9,069 bases of DNA from Niastella sp. Its GTDB lineage: Bacteria > Bacteroidota > Bacteroidia > Chitinophagales > Chitinophagaceae. Shown here piece after piece: positions 1 to 7,085 of the stretch; position 1 is the first letter of the stretch, and every line of letters starts with the position of its first letter. Location: assembly GCA_021154515.1 (NCBI GenBank), contig JAJKIL010000219.1, forward strand, positions 1 to 9,069, given 5' to 3'. The position numbers and the translations under genes were made by a program. Below the pieces are notes generated by a model. The model saw only the letters and a program-made list of their open reading frames with translations, ran no database searches and was not told where the DNA came from.

Positions 1-506
1 CCATTTATCCATTCCTGTTTAGGCAGCGATTTTAAAAAGCTATAGTCATATAATAAAAACTGCGGCTGACGAATGGTACCTACCAGGTTTTTATAAATGC
101 CTACATCTATGCCGTTCTTTCCACCGATAGAAGCATCTACCATGGCCAGGATGGTGGTGGGCACAAAACCACATTTTATGCCTCGCATGTACACCGCGGC
201 TACATAACCGGTAATGTCGGTAACAACGCCACCGCCAATACCTATGAGCCAGGTGCTGCGATCGGCTTTGAATTCTATCAGTTGTTCAATGATAGAATCA
301 ACCGTGGCCTGCACTTTATATTCTTCACCCGGCTTCAGGGTAATACAGTTCCAACCCTTGAACTTTCTTTTATGAGCCTGAAAAACATGTTCATCAGTGA
401 CCAGCACCGCGTGCTTCCGGCCGACCATTTTTTCCAGTTGGGAAAAGTCGGCATCGAAGTAATAATTCACGGTGGCGGATGAAAACCGGTAACTTTTTGT
501 TTGCAT
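1..506 (-). CDS. aroB: 3-dehydroquinate synthase, N-terminal part (cut by window edge)
   Basis: Second enzyme of the shikimate pathway: NAD- and metal-dependent cyclisation of DAHP to 3-dehydroquinate in the cytoplasm. The reading frame starts at an ATG at 504-506 and stays open to base 1, giving 168 residues of a protein that usually has about 340-370, so the C-terminal metal-binding half lies outside. The NAD-binding glycine motif IGIGGGVVTDITGYVAA (about residues 88-104) and the family signature VPTTILAMVDASIGGKNGID (about 115-134, with Asp124 and Lys130) are plain. It begins only 9 nt after the stop of the upstream transposase gene, so it is probably read from transcripts that pass through that gene. 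No promoter of its own is visible in the 9-nt gap. The identification is secure from the motifs; the start is the first ATG and gives a normal N-terminus. Confidence 0.95.
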   Translation of the reverse strand, partial: MQTKSYRFSSATVNYYFDADFSQLEKMVGRKHAVLVTDEHVFQAHKRKFKGWNCITLKPGEEYKVQATVDSIIEQLIEFKADRSTWLIGIGGGVVTDITGYVAAVYMRGIKCGFVPTTILAMVDASIGGKNGIDVGIYKNLVGTIRQPQFLLYDYSFLKSLPKQEWIN

Positions 507-515
507 ACAAGCTAA

Positions 516-944
516 TCAAATCTGAATTTTCTGAAACACTTCCAGCTCACTGTCCAGCGTCTTCGTTTTATGATGTTCTTCCTGTTTTTCAAGATACTCC
601 AACACCTGTTTTATTCCACTGGGGCTCACACTCAAAGCAGCGAACCCTTCTTCCCACTCAAAATGGCTCTTGATGAAGTTGCCTTCATTGATCCAGGCTT
701 CGGAATCGGTACGGATGCTTTTCATGATCTGCGCCAGGTTTTGCGTTGGCATCATTTGCACCACGGCATGCATATGGTCATCCGTGCCGTTCACCGACAG
801 TACGTTGATCCCATTTTCTGTAGCATGCTTTTTTATGTGGGCAAATAAAACAGTACGAACAGGCTTGGTCAACAAAGGCTCTTTGTTCTTTACACAAGTG
901 ATTACATGAATGAACAAATACACTTTGCTGGTTGGGCTATTCAT
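516..944 (-). CDS. REP-associated (IS200-like, Y1/HUH) tyrosine transposase
   Basis: Single-strand DNA transposase of the HUH/Y1 superfamily, closest in layout to the RAYT proteins that bacteria keep as solitary domesticated genes. From the ATG at 942-944 it is 142 residues. The HUH metal-binding pair is His57-Met-His59 in DDHMHAVVQ. A conserved FEWEEGFAALSVS block follows at about 95-107, and the nucleophile is probably Tyr117 in VLEYLEKQEEHH, with Gln121 and two histidines after it. An ATG at 992 would add 16 residues (MAIDHLRFGNLQKKTS), but those are encoded by the short-period repeat upstream and look unlike the family, so I prefer 944. No IS200/IS605-type TnpB partner and no clear ends flank it. 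It sits between the DAHP synthase gene and aroB, in the same direction, with an inverted repeat element directly upstream. Confidence 0.85.
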   Translation of the reverse strand: MNSPTSKVYLFIHVITCVKNKEPLLTKPVRTVLFAHIKKHATENGINVLSVNGTDDHMHAVVQMMPTQNLAQIMKSIRTDSEAWINEGNFIKSHFEWEEGFAALSVSPSGIKQVLEYLEKQEEHHKTKTLDSELEVFQKIQI

Positions 945-965
945 TGAAGTCTTTTTTTGCAGATT

Positions 966-1083
966 CCCGAATCGCAAATGGTCAATCGCCAATGGTCAAT
1001 GGAGCTCTCAATTTTAAGTTTCCCGATTAATCCGAAATCTCTGAATTGGCGAGTTATTCACCATTCACCATTGACCATTCACC
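966..1083. repeat. Intergenic element with two inverted arms of 7-bp-period repeats
   Basis: The right arm (1056-1083) is four tandem heptamers: ATTCACC, ATTCACC, ATTGACC, ATTCACC. The left arm, read on the minus strand from 1000 down to 966, is ATTGACC, ATTGGCG, ATTGACC, ATTTGCG, ATTCGGG, so it is the same kind of unit in opposite orientation. The longest perfect inverted match is AATGGTCAATGG (991-1002) with CCATTGACCATT (1068-1079). The core between the arms (about 1003-1055) is AT-rich and holds the palindrome GATTAATC. The element fills nearly all of the gap between the DAHP synthase stop and the transposase start. REP-associated transposases usually act on nearby hairpin repeats, so this may be the substrate of the neighbouring enzyme; that link is inference. 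Confidence 0.75.
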
Positions 1084-1084
1084 C

Positions 1085-2173
1085 TTACGAGTTCATGATC
1101 TTATTCTGGTGGTTAATGCTCTCCATGTGTACAGCATCAAAATATTTGGTGATAAACTCTTTGCTGAGGTTCAGCTTTTCACCTTTTTGAAATGCTCTTT
1201 CCAGGATCTCGTTCCAACGGTTGGTTTGCAGAATGGTGATGTTGTTGTTCTTTTTGTACTCACCAATTTTTTCTGCCACTTTCATCCGCTGACCCAGGAT
1301 CTGCATCAGTTCATCATCGAGGTGATTGATCTGCTGACGCAATTTTTCTAATGCGGCGTGATATTCTTCGGAGTTTACATCTTCTCTGCGCCATTGGATC
1401 GAACTGATCATTTCGCCCAGTTTTTCTGGTGTGATCTGTTGCTTGGCATCGCTCCATGCTTTATCAGGATCGATATGGCTTTCGATGATCAAACCGTCCA
1501 TATCCAGGTCAATGGCCTTTTGAGCTACATCGAGCAGGATATCGCGGCGACCGCTAATATGTGAAGGATCGTTGATCATTAATAACTCCGGATTGCGGCG
1601 TTTCATTTCGATAGCCAGGTGCCACATGGGCGCATTCCGGTATTCTGTATTACCATAAGAACTAAATCCGCGATGGATCAAACCTATTTGTTTAATACCT
1701 GCTTTGGCTACACGCTCAACAGCGCCAGTCCACAATTCCAGATCAGGATTGATAGGGTTTTTGATCAACACGGGTACATCAACACCACGTAAAGCATCTG
1801 CTACTTCCTGTACGCTGAAAGGGTTCACCGTTGTACGGGCGCCAATCCATAATACATCCACTTCAAAGGTCAACGCATCTTCTACCTGTTTTGCAGTAGC
1901 TACTTCTACTGTTACGGGTAAACCGGTGATCTTTTTAGCCTGTTGCATCCAGGGTAAGCCTTTGGTTCCAATACCTTCAAAACTACCAGGACGGGTACGT
2001 GGTTTCCAGATACCGGCACGCAGCATATCTACCTTTCCGGTTTTTGCCAAACGGGTAGCGGTTTCCAGCACCTGCTCTTCTGTTTCGGCACTGCAAGGTC
2101 CACTGATAATGATCGGGCGCTTCTTCCATATCTGTTGCACGGTCTCTCTCATGGTTGTCGATGTTTGTTCCAT
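1085..2173 (-). CDS. aroF: Bifunctional DAHP synthase / chorismate mutase
   Basis: Fusion of the first shikimate enzyme (erythrose-4-phosphate plus phosphoenolpyruvate to DAHP) with the mutase that turns chorismate into prephenate; 362 residues. The N-terminal domain (about 18-262) is a class Ib DAHP synthase of the KDO8P-synthase-like kind: metal Cys27 in ISGPCS, the KPRTRPGSFEG substrate loop (57-67), His168 in LIHRGF, Glu231 in IIESH and Asp202 in NDPSH. The C-terminal domain (about 268-355) is an AroQ-type chorismate mutase: Arg279, Arg296, Lys307 and Arg319 fall at the spacing of the E. coli active-site residues Arg11, Arg28, Lys39 and Arg51. Fusions in this order are known in Bacteroidota, where prephenate acting on the mutase domain feeds back on the synthase. 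It follows the helicase gene with 110 nt between; I see no convincing promoter there. The symbol is conventional only, since aroF and aroG are used loosely for this fusion. Confidence 0.95.
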   Translation of the reverse strand: MEQTSTTMRETVQQIWKKRPIIISGPCSAETEEQVLETATRLAKTGKVDMLRAGIWKPRTRPGSFEGIGTKGLPWMQQAKKITGLPVTVEVATAKQVEDALTFEVDVLWIGARTTVNPFSVQEVADALRGVDVPVLIKNPINPDLELWTGAVERVAKAGIKQIGLIHRGFSSYGNTEYRNAPMWHLAIEMKRRNPELLMINDPSHISGRRDILLDVAQKAIDLDMDGLIIESHIDPDKAWSDAKQQITPEKLGEMISSIQWRREDVNSEEYHAALEKLRQQINHLDDELMQILGQRMKVAEKIGEYKKNNNITILQTNRWNEILERAFQKGEKLNLSKEFITKYFDAVHMESINHQNKIMNS

Positions 2174-2181
2174 ATTATGTT

Positions 2182-2278
2182 AATTTGAAAATTAGCAAAT
2201 TTGAAAATGTGAAAATGGGTTTCCGGTCTTCCGGAGGCTCGCCGCTTTGGTATTTTCAAATTTGCTCATTCTCAAATT
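2182..2278. repeat. Intergenic element with two inverted arms of 8-bp-period repeats
   Basis: This fills the gap between the helicase stop and the DAHP synthase start. The left arm on the plus strand reads as octamers AATTTGAA, AATTAGCA, AATTTGAA, AATGTGAA (2182-2213). The right arm, read on the minus strand from 2278 down, is AATTTGAG, AATGAGCA, AATTTGAA, AATACCAA. AGCAAATTTGAAAAT at 2194-2208 and ATTTTCAAATTTGCT at 2252-2266 form a perfect 15-bp inverted repeat. The core between them is GC-rich and contains CCGG-TCTT-CCGG (2223-2234), itself able to fold. In RNA it would form a long AT-rich stem with a structured loop just before the DAHP synthase start. A U-run after the stem is lacking, so I do not call it a terminator. 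Confidence 0.75.
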
Positions 2279-2283
2279 TTTAT

Positions 2284-3975
2284 TTACCTGCGGCTATCAG
2301 CCTCATTCATCCTGATCCGTCGGCCCTTGTAATTTTTACCATCAATAGACCGGATCATCTGACTCGCAACGCGTTTGTCAATTTCGATCCAGCTATTCAT
2401 TTCTTTCATATCTATTCTACCGAGCACCTCTTTTTGCAGTTCGCTCATATCTAAAATGAACTGCAGGAAACTGGCTTTATAAAAACCATCTTTTGTACCC
2501 AGGTTCACAAATAACTTGGTATAGTCACCACCACCACCGCCGCCGAATTTCCGTGCTCTGGTATCGGTGAATTGTCTTCTGTCACCACCACCACCATCTT
2601 TCCGCACCATTATGCGTTCGCCACTTGTGCGTTCACCACGACGTTGTTCACGTACGTTCAGGTCTTCGGCGTTCTCATAATATTTCAAAAAGCGGTCGAA
2701 CTCCAGCGCTGCTACGCGTTTCAGGATCTCTTCCTTGCTCATTTCAGCGAACTTCTCTTCAAGCATGGGCACATACGCTTCGTAATCGCCCTGGTTCACC
2801 TCCAACTGCAACAGTTTATCCATAAAGTGATAGAACTGTTTGCGGCAAACATCTTTGCCTGTGGGGATCTCGAGCTTGTGGAAAGGCACCTGTACAATGG
2901 TTTGTATCTGCCGCATTTTTCCCAGCTCGCGCACATGCACGATAGACATACATACCCCGGTTTTACCGGCCCGGCCGGTTCTGCCGCTTCTATGGGTGTA
3001 CACTTCCACATCATCGGGTAACTCGTAGTTGATAACGTGGGTGATACCCTGTACGTCGATACCGCGGGCGGCCACATCCGTTGCTATTAAGAGCTGTAAG
3101 GTCTTTTCACGAAAATCGCCCATCACCTTATCGCGTTGCTGCTGCGTTAAATCGCCATGCAGCGCATCAATGTCGTATCCTTCGCGGGTTAACTTTTCGG
3201 CAATATCCTGGGCATCGGCTTTTGTACGCGTAAAAATGATGCCGTAAATGCCCGGGTTAAAATCAATCAACCGTTTCAGGGCTTCGTACCGGTGCTGGGC
3301 ACTGGTAATGTAGTACTGGTGGTCGATGTTCTTGTTGGCAGAATTCATTTTACCCACTGTCACTTCAATCGGGTCCTTCATATACCGTTTGCTTACCCGG
3401 CGAATTTCGGGTGGCATGGTAGCGCTGAACAACCAGGTGGCTTCACGTTTGGGGGTGTTCTTCAAAATGAATTCAATATCATCCTGGAAGCCCATGTTCA
3501 ACATTTCATCGGCTTCATCCAGAATAACGTAATGGATCTGTTCCAGGTCAATTGCCTTGCGTTCTATTAAATCGATCAACCGGCCTGGTGTGGCTACAAC
3601 GATCTGTACACCTCTTCTCAGCTCGCGGATCTGCTGGCCTATTGGGGCGCCGCCGTATACCGCCGCCACAAACATACCGGGTATAAACTTTTTGAACCCT
3701 TCTACTTCGTTCACGATCTGCATGCACAATTCCCTTGTTGGACAAACCACTAATGCCTGGGGATGTTTCAACTGCTCATTCACCAAATGCAACAGGGGTA
3801 GCCCAAATGCAGCCGTTTTACCTGTACCCGTTTGTGCCAAACCCACCAGGTCTTTTGTTCCGCTCAGTAAAACAGGAATAGCCTGCTCCTGTATCGGGGT
3901 GGGATTAACATATCCTAAAGCATTGGTAGCCTGTATCAGCCGTTCATCTAAACCCAATGCATCAAATGTTATCAT
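2284..3975 (-). CDS. deaD: DEAD-box ATP-dependent RNA helicase with C-terminal DbpA-type RNA-binding domain
   Basis: RNA-unwinding ATPase of 563 residues, likely acting in ribosome assembly or RNA turnover, as DeaD/DbpA relatives do. All core motifs are present in order: Q-motif TPIQEQAIP (26-34), Walker A AQTGTGKT (47-54), PTREL (79-83), TPGRLID (129-135), DEAD (153-156), SAT (184-186), ATDVAARGIDV (298-308) and HRSGRTGRAG (328-337). A charged linker with a poly-glycine tract (about 461-483, arginine-rich, RGG-like) leads to a DbpA-type RNA-binding domain (about 485-560). It lies between tyrA and the DAHP synthase gene but has no link to amino-acid synthesis. A TACCTTTG element 18 nt before its ATG suggests its own transcription. 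The exact orthology (DeaD, CsdA or DbpA) cannot be settled by eye, so the symbol is tentative. Confidence 0.93.
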   Translation of the reverse strand: MITFDALGLDERLIQATNALGYVNPTPIQEQAIPVLLSGTKDLVGLAQTGTGKTAAFGLPLLHLVNEQLKHPQALVVCPTRELCMQIVNEVEGFKKFIPGMFVAAVYGGAPIGQQIRELRRGVQIVVATPGRLIDLIERKAIDLEQIHYVILDEADEMLNMGFQDDIEFILKNTPKREATWLFSATMPPEIRRVSKRYMKDPIEVTVGKMNSANKNIDHQYYITSAQHRYEALKRLIDFNPGIYGIIFTRTKADAQDIAEKLTREGYDIDALHGDLTQQQRDKVMGDFREKTLQLLIATDVAARGIDVQGITHVINYELPDDVEVYTHRSGRTGRAGKTGVCMSIVHVRELGKMRQIQTIVQVPFHKLEIPTGKDVCRKQFYHFMDKLLQLEVNQGDYEAYVPMLEEKFAEMSKEEILKRVAALEFDRFLKYYENAEDLNVREQRRGERTSGERIMVRKDGGGGDRRQFTDTRARKFGGGGGGDYTKLFVNLGTKDGFYKASFLQFILDMSELQKEVLGRIDMKEMNSWIEIDKRVASQMIRSIDGKNYKGRRIRMNEADSRR

Positions 3976-3992
3976 AGTCAGAAAATTTGGCG

Positions 3993-4000
3993 CAAAGGTA
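3993..4000 (-). promoter_or_regulatory. Bacteroidota -7 promoter element for the helicase gene
   Basis: On the minus strand this reads TACCTTTG, an exact match to the TAnnTTTG -7 consensus of Bacteroidota primary sigma factor promoters. It ends 17 nt before the helicase ATG, giving a short leader. I do not find a clear TTTG -33 box 19-21 nt upstream, so this is a half-matched promoter. Confidence 0.5.
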
Positions 4001-4047
4001 CTGTTATTATGGCCGTTGACCTAATTAATCCTTATCAAAGAACAAAT

Positions 4048-4067
4048 GTCCGCCCACCGGACTTTTT
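4048..4067. terminator. Small hairpin between tyrA and the helicase gene, possible terminator
   Basis: GTCCG (4048-4052) and CGGAC (4058-4062) form a 5-bp stem with a 5-nt loop. On the plus strand it is followed by TTTTT. On the minus strand, the direction of all genes here, it lies 15 nt after the tyrA coding end and is followed by the moderately U-rich ATTTGTTCTTT. It could end the pheA-aminotransferase-tyrA transcript, leaving the helicase to its own promoter, but the stem is short and read-through is likely. Confidence 0.4.
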
Positions 4068-4082
4068 AACGATTATTTTTAC

Positions 4083-4931
4083 TTATTTCAGTATCCTTTT
4101 TATCTTATTCGCCTGCTCGATAAGCTCTAATAAATAGTCATAATTTTCCTTTTCCAAACAGGATTTGAACTTGCGCAACTGGCTTATGTGTTCGTTCAAT
4201 ACATCCAGCACATGCTCGCGGTTTTGTTTGAAAATAGGCACCCACATCGCGGGGTTACTTTTTGCCAGCCGCACCGTACTTTCAAAACCACCACCGGCCA
4301 GGTCAAAAATGGTACCTTCTTCTTTCTCCTTTTCCAGTACCGTATTGGCCAGGGCAAAGGAGGTGATGTGGGAAATATGGCTGATGTAGGCCGTATGCAT
4401 ATCGTGGCTGTCAGCATCCATGTATACCAGGTGCATGCCTAACTGACGATACACTTCTTCAATGGCTGCAACCGCCGCTGGGTCACTTTTTTCCTTTTCA
4501 CAGATCACACAGCTGCGGCCGGCAAAGGCATTGCGAACCGCAGCTTCGGGACCGCTGTACTCCGTTCCCCACATTGGGTGGGTGGCTACAAACCGGTGGC
4601 GCATGGGATGGTTGGCCAGCGCCGCACACAAGGCATGTTTGGTACTGCCGGCATCGGCCACAATTTGTTTATCGGTTATCATATCCATCACCTGTTGCAT
4701 TACGCCGATGGTAGCGTCAACCGGTATGGCTACGTAAATAAGATCAGCCTGCTTTACCGCTTCTTCCAATGGCAATGCTTCGTCTATTAAACCCAGCTCT
4801 ATGGCTTTTTGGGCGCTTGATTCCGTACGGCTTACCCCGATCACTTTTTTAACCAGTGCCCGCTCTTTTAAAGCCAGGCTAAAGGAACCGCTGATTAAGC
4901 CTACCCCAACTATGGTAACGGTGTTGAACAT
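4083..4931 (-). CDS. tyrA: Prephenate (or arogenate) dehydrogenase
   Basis: Oxidative decarboxylation of prephenate to 4-hydroxyphenylpyruvate, or of arogenate to tyrosine; 282 residues, a normal length for TyrA without an ACT or mutase domain. An N-terminal Rossmann fold starts with VGVGLISGS (8-16), followed by DAGSTK (93-98). The catalytic histidine motif THPMWGTEYSGP has His118, and SHISHI (184-189) corresponds to the family SHLPH motif. The LAGGGFESTVRLAKSNPAMW block follows in the C-terminal helical domain. Two details are odd: the third glycine of GxGxxG is Ser14, and the end of the second strand reads GVSRTE (32-37) rather than carrying the Asp typical of NAD enzymes. Ser34-Arg35 suggests NADP use, as in cyanobacterial arogenate dehydrogenases (from memory). 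It starts 3 nt after the aminotransferase stop, so the two are almost certainly translated from one mRNA. Confidence 0.93.
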   Translation of the reverse strand: MFNTVTIVGVGLISGSFSLALKERALVKKVIGVSRTESSAQKAIELGLIDEALPLEEAVKQADLIYVAIPVDATIGVMQQVMDMITDKQIVADAGSTKHALCAALANHPMRHRFVATHPMWGTEYSGPEAAVRNAFAGRSCVICEKEKSDPAAVAAIEEVYRQLGMHLVYMDADSHDMHTAYISHISHITSFALANTVLEKEKEEGTIFDLAGGGFESTVRLAKSNPAMWVPIFKQNREHVLDVLNEHISQLRKFKSCLEKENYDYLLELIEQANKIKRILK

Positions 4932-4934
4932 GGT

Positions 4935-6113
4935 TTAGTTAACTTTTAATGCTGGTTTAAATGCTTTTATCCGTTGAATGCTTTCTGCAAATCTTTCTTC
5001 TGTACTGCACAGGCTTACCCGTATATACCCATCGCCGGCTTTACCAAAAATGCCGCCGGGTGTTATGAATACCCCGGTATTGTACAATACTTCATCGCTC
5101 AGTTCGTAACCGGTTTTATAAGCAGATGGGATCTTTGCCCATACAAACATGCCTGCCTGGTTTTTATCATACACACATTGCAACAGATCGAGCAGCTCAA
5201 ATACTTTTTCCCGACGCTTTTTGTAAGTAGCATTCACTTCATCGTACCAGCTTTTGGGCAATTGTAATGCTTTGGCGGCCGCTAATTGCGCCGGCAGGAA
5301 CATGCCGCTGTCCATATTACTTTTGAACCGCAACACTTCGTCAATGCGTTCTTTGGCGCCTATAAGGGTCCCTACCCGCCAGCCGGCCATGTTGTGCGAT
5401 TTACTCAATGAGTTCAGTTCAATAGCCACCTCTTTGGCGCCCGGCACATGCATTAAGCTCGCCGGTTTATCATTGAGGATGAAACTATAAGGGTTATCAT
5501 GACAAATAAGAATATTATGCTTCTTTCCAAACGCCACGATCTTTTCGAACAGACTGGCCGAAGGCAGCTGTCCTGTAGGCATTTGGGGATAGTTGATCCA
5601 CATTAACTTATAGGTACCGCCGGCAGTCACCAGTTTATCCAACGCCTCAAAATCGGGTTCCCAGTTATTGGCTTCGGTTAAATCATAATCTACACATTCG
5701 CCACCTGCTAATTTCACGGCGCTTCTATAGGTTGGATAGCCCGGGTTGGGCACCAGTACTTTATCACCGGCATTCAGGTAGGTCATGCAAATGTGCATGA
5801 TGCCTTCCTTGCTTCCCAACAGGGGTAATATTTCTGTATCAGGGTTCAATTCAACATCATACCATTGCTTATACCAGTCGCTGATGGCTTTGCGTAATGC
5901 AGGTGAGCCTTTATAACTTTGATAAGCATGCACATTGGGTTTGGCGCTTTCTTCCTGCAGGGTCTTTATCACATCGGCATGCGGCGGCAGGTCGGGACTG
6001 CCAATGCCAAGGTTGATAACGTTCTTACCCTGTTTGTTCAACTCATCTATCTCCCGCAACTTTTGCGAAAAATAATATTCGCCAATACCTTCTAATCTTT
6101 TTGATGTTTGCAT
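4935..6113 (-). CDS. Class I/II PLP-dependent aminotransferase of the phe/tyr operon
   Basis: Fold-type I aminotransferase of 392 residues. Visible are the substrate/cofactor motifs NLGIGSPDLPP (34-44) and YQSYKGSPALRKAI (64-77). NYPQMPTG (174-181) has the conserved Asn174, HDNPYS carries Asp206 that pairs with the pyridine nitrogen, and SLSKSHNMAGWRVG (235-248) carries the PLP lysine Lys238 and Arg246. A conserved arginine lies in IRVSLC near the C-terminus, for the substrate carboxylate. By sequence it resembles aspartate/LL-diaminopimelate aminotransferases, but its place between pheA and tyrA argues for transamination of phenylpyruvate and hydroxyphenylpyruvate, or of prephenate to arogenate. 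It starts 18 nt after the pheA stop and ends 3 nt before the tyrA start. The class is certain; the substrate is inferred from context. Confidence 0.9.
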   Translation of the reverse strand: MQTSKRLEGIGEYYFSQKLREIDELNKQGKNVINLGIGSPDLPPHADVIKTLQEESAKPNVHAYQSYKGSPALRKAISDWYKQWYDVELNPDTEILPLLGSKEGIMHICMTYLNAGDKVLVPNPGYPTYRSAVKLAGGECVDYDLTEANNWEPDFEALDKLVTAGGTYKLMWINYPQMPTGQLPSASLFEKIVAFGKKHNILICHDNPYSFILNDKPASLMHVPGAKEVAIELNSLSKSHNMAGWRVGTLIGAKERIDEVLRFKSNMDSGMFLPAQLAAAKALQLPKSWYDEVNATYKKRREKVFELLDLLQCVYDKNQAGMFVWAKIPSAYKTGYELSDEVLYNTGVFITPGGIFGKAGDGYIRVSLCSTEERFAESIQRIKAFKPALKVN

Positions 6114-6131
6114 GTCGTTAGTGTGAGAGGA

Positions 6132-7031
6132 TTAATTGTTTGTTTTACCGTTTTTATACACGCCATATATTCTCAAATCCTGGGTAACTGGTTTTATGCT
6201 ATCGATCACTGCATTGAACTGGTCAAGGGTATCAAATTCCATATCTGCATAAAAGCTGTATTGAAAGTCGGTACCGGGTATGGGTGAGCTTTGCAGCTTG
6301 CTTAAATTAATGCCTGCATCTGCAATGCGGCTAAGCACCCGGGCCAAACTGCCGCGTGAGTGATCGGTATGAAAATTCACGGAGGCTTTATTGGCATCGG
6401 CTACTGGTTGTGCTACGTCTGGTGGCACCAGCACCAGGAACCGGGTATAATTATTTTTTAAAGTATGAATGTTGGGGGCAATTACTTCGAGGTTGAAGAG
6501 GTCGGCGGCGAGTTTGCTGGCAATGGCGGCTATGTGTTTACTGCGATGCTGCTGAACATGTTTAGCGCTTAGTGCCGTGTCCTCCGTTTCTACCAGCTTC
6601 CAGTTGTATTTGTCGAGGTACTCGAGGCACTGCTGAATGGCCATGTGGTGGGAGTGCACTTCGCGGATATCCTCTAACTGCACTCCGGGGTTAACTAACA
6701 GTTGTTGTTTTATGGGCAGGTAAACTTCGCCGATGATTTGCAGGGAACTCTTTTGCAGCAGGTTATAGTTGGGAAGAATGCTGCCGGCGATGGAGTTTTC
6801 GATAGCCATTAAACCACCGTTGCTTTCTTTTTTGTTACTGGCAATTTTAACTACATCGCGAAAAGTGGCGCAGGGTATCACTTCTACATTTTTTCCGAAG
6901 AATTGCCGGGCTGCTACCTGGTGAAAACTGCCTTCATATCCCTGGATAGAAACCTTGATTCCCGTACCCTGCAAGTCATTACTTCCTGGCGTTGCATCGG
7001 TGCTCTCCTGTTGTTGTTTTCGGTCGACCAT
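6132..7031 (-). CDS. pheA: Prephenate dehydratase with ACT regulatory domain
   Basis: Converts prephenate to phenylpyruvate for phenylalanine synthesis; 299 residues, a stand-alone dehydratase without a mutase domain. The catalytic domain (about 25-203) begins with VSIQGYEGSFHQVAA (27-41), includes MAIENSIAGSI (75-85), and ends with NNYTRFLVL (193-201), whose Thr-Arg-Phe is the family active-site signature. The ACT domain (about 216-293) has GSLARVL (227-233) in place of GALxxxL and LQSSPIPG (246-253) where the phenylalanine-binding ESRP motif is found in other phyla. The first 24 residues are polar, glutamine-rich and unlike the family core; no other ATG occurs before residue 75, so I keep this start, though TTG at codon 20 is possible. 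It is the first structural gene after the attenuator, with 25 nt from the end of the terminator U-run to its ATG. Confidence 0.94.
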   Translation of the reverse strand: MVDRKQQQESTDATPGSNDLQGTGIKVSIQGYEGSFHQVAARQFFGKNVEVIPCATFRDVVKIASNKKESNGGLMAIENSIAGSILPNYNLLQKSSLQIIGEVYLPIKQQLLVNPGVQLEDIREVHSHHMAIQQCLEYLDKYNWKLVETEDTALSAKHVQQHRSKHIAAIASKLAADLFNLEVIAPNIHTLKNNYTRFLVLVPPDVAQPVADANKASVNFHTDHSRGSLARVLSRIADAGINLSKLQSSPIPGTDFQYSFYADMEFDTLDQFNAVIDSIKPVTQDLRIYGVYKNGKTNN

Positions 7032-7056
7032 AATTGCGGTGGTTTAAAAAAGACAT

Positions 7057-7085
7057 AAAAAAAGTCCCGGCTTTTTGCCGGGACT
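7057..7085 (-). terminator. Intrinsic terminator of the phe/tyr attenuator
   Basis: On the minus strand AGTCCCGGC (7085-7077), loop AAAAA, GCCGGGACT (7071-7063) make a perfect 9-bp GC-rich stem, followed by an unbroken U-run (7063-7057). It sits between the leader peptide stop and the pheA start, with no gene ending close enough to need it, so it is a conditional (premature) terminator and not an ordinary operon end. Confidence 0.9.

Noticed and set aside
945..992. Upstream ATG giving the transposase a 16-residue N-terminal extension
   Set aside because: The extra residues come from the heptamer repeat sequence and do not look like the family; the ATG at 944 gives the usual N-terminus.
966..1083. 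Tandem short repeats as a CRISPR array
   Set aside because: The units are 7 bp with no spacers, the arms are inverted, and no cas gene is present.
2523..2597. CACCACCAC-type tracts as a simple-sequence repeat element
   Set aside because: They are the reverse complement of glycine codons in the helicase linker and need no separate explanation.
3557..4024. Long plus-strand ORFs opposite the helicase, DAHP synthase and secreted protein genes
   Set aside because: They are antisense shadows of well-supported minus-strand genes, without recognisable domains.
4048..4067. Strong plus-strand terminator (stem plus TTTTT)
   Set aside because: No plus-strand gene reads toward it; the T-run is on the wrong side for the minus-strand genes, so it is kept only as a weak hairpin.
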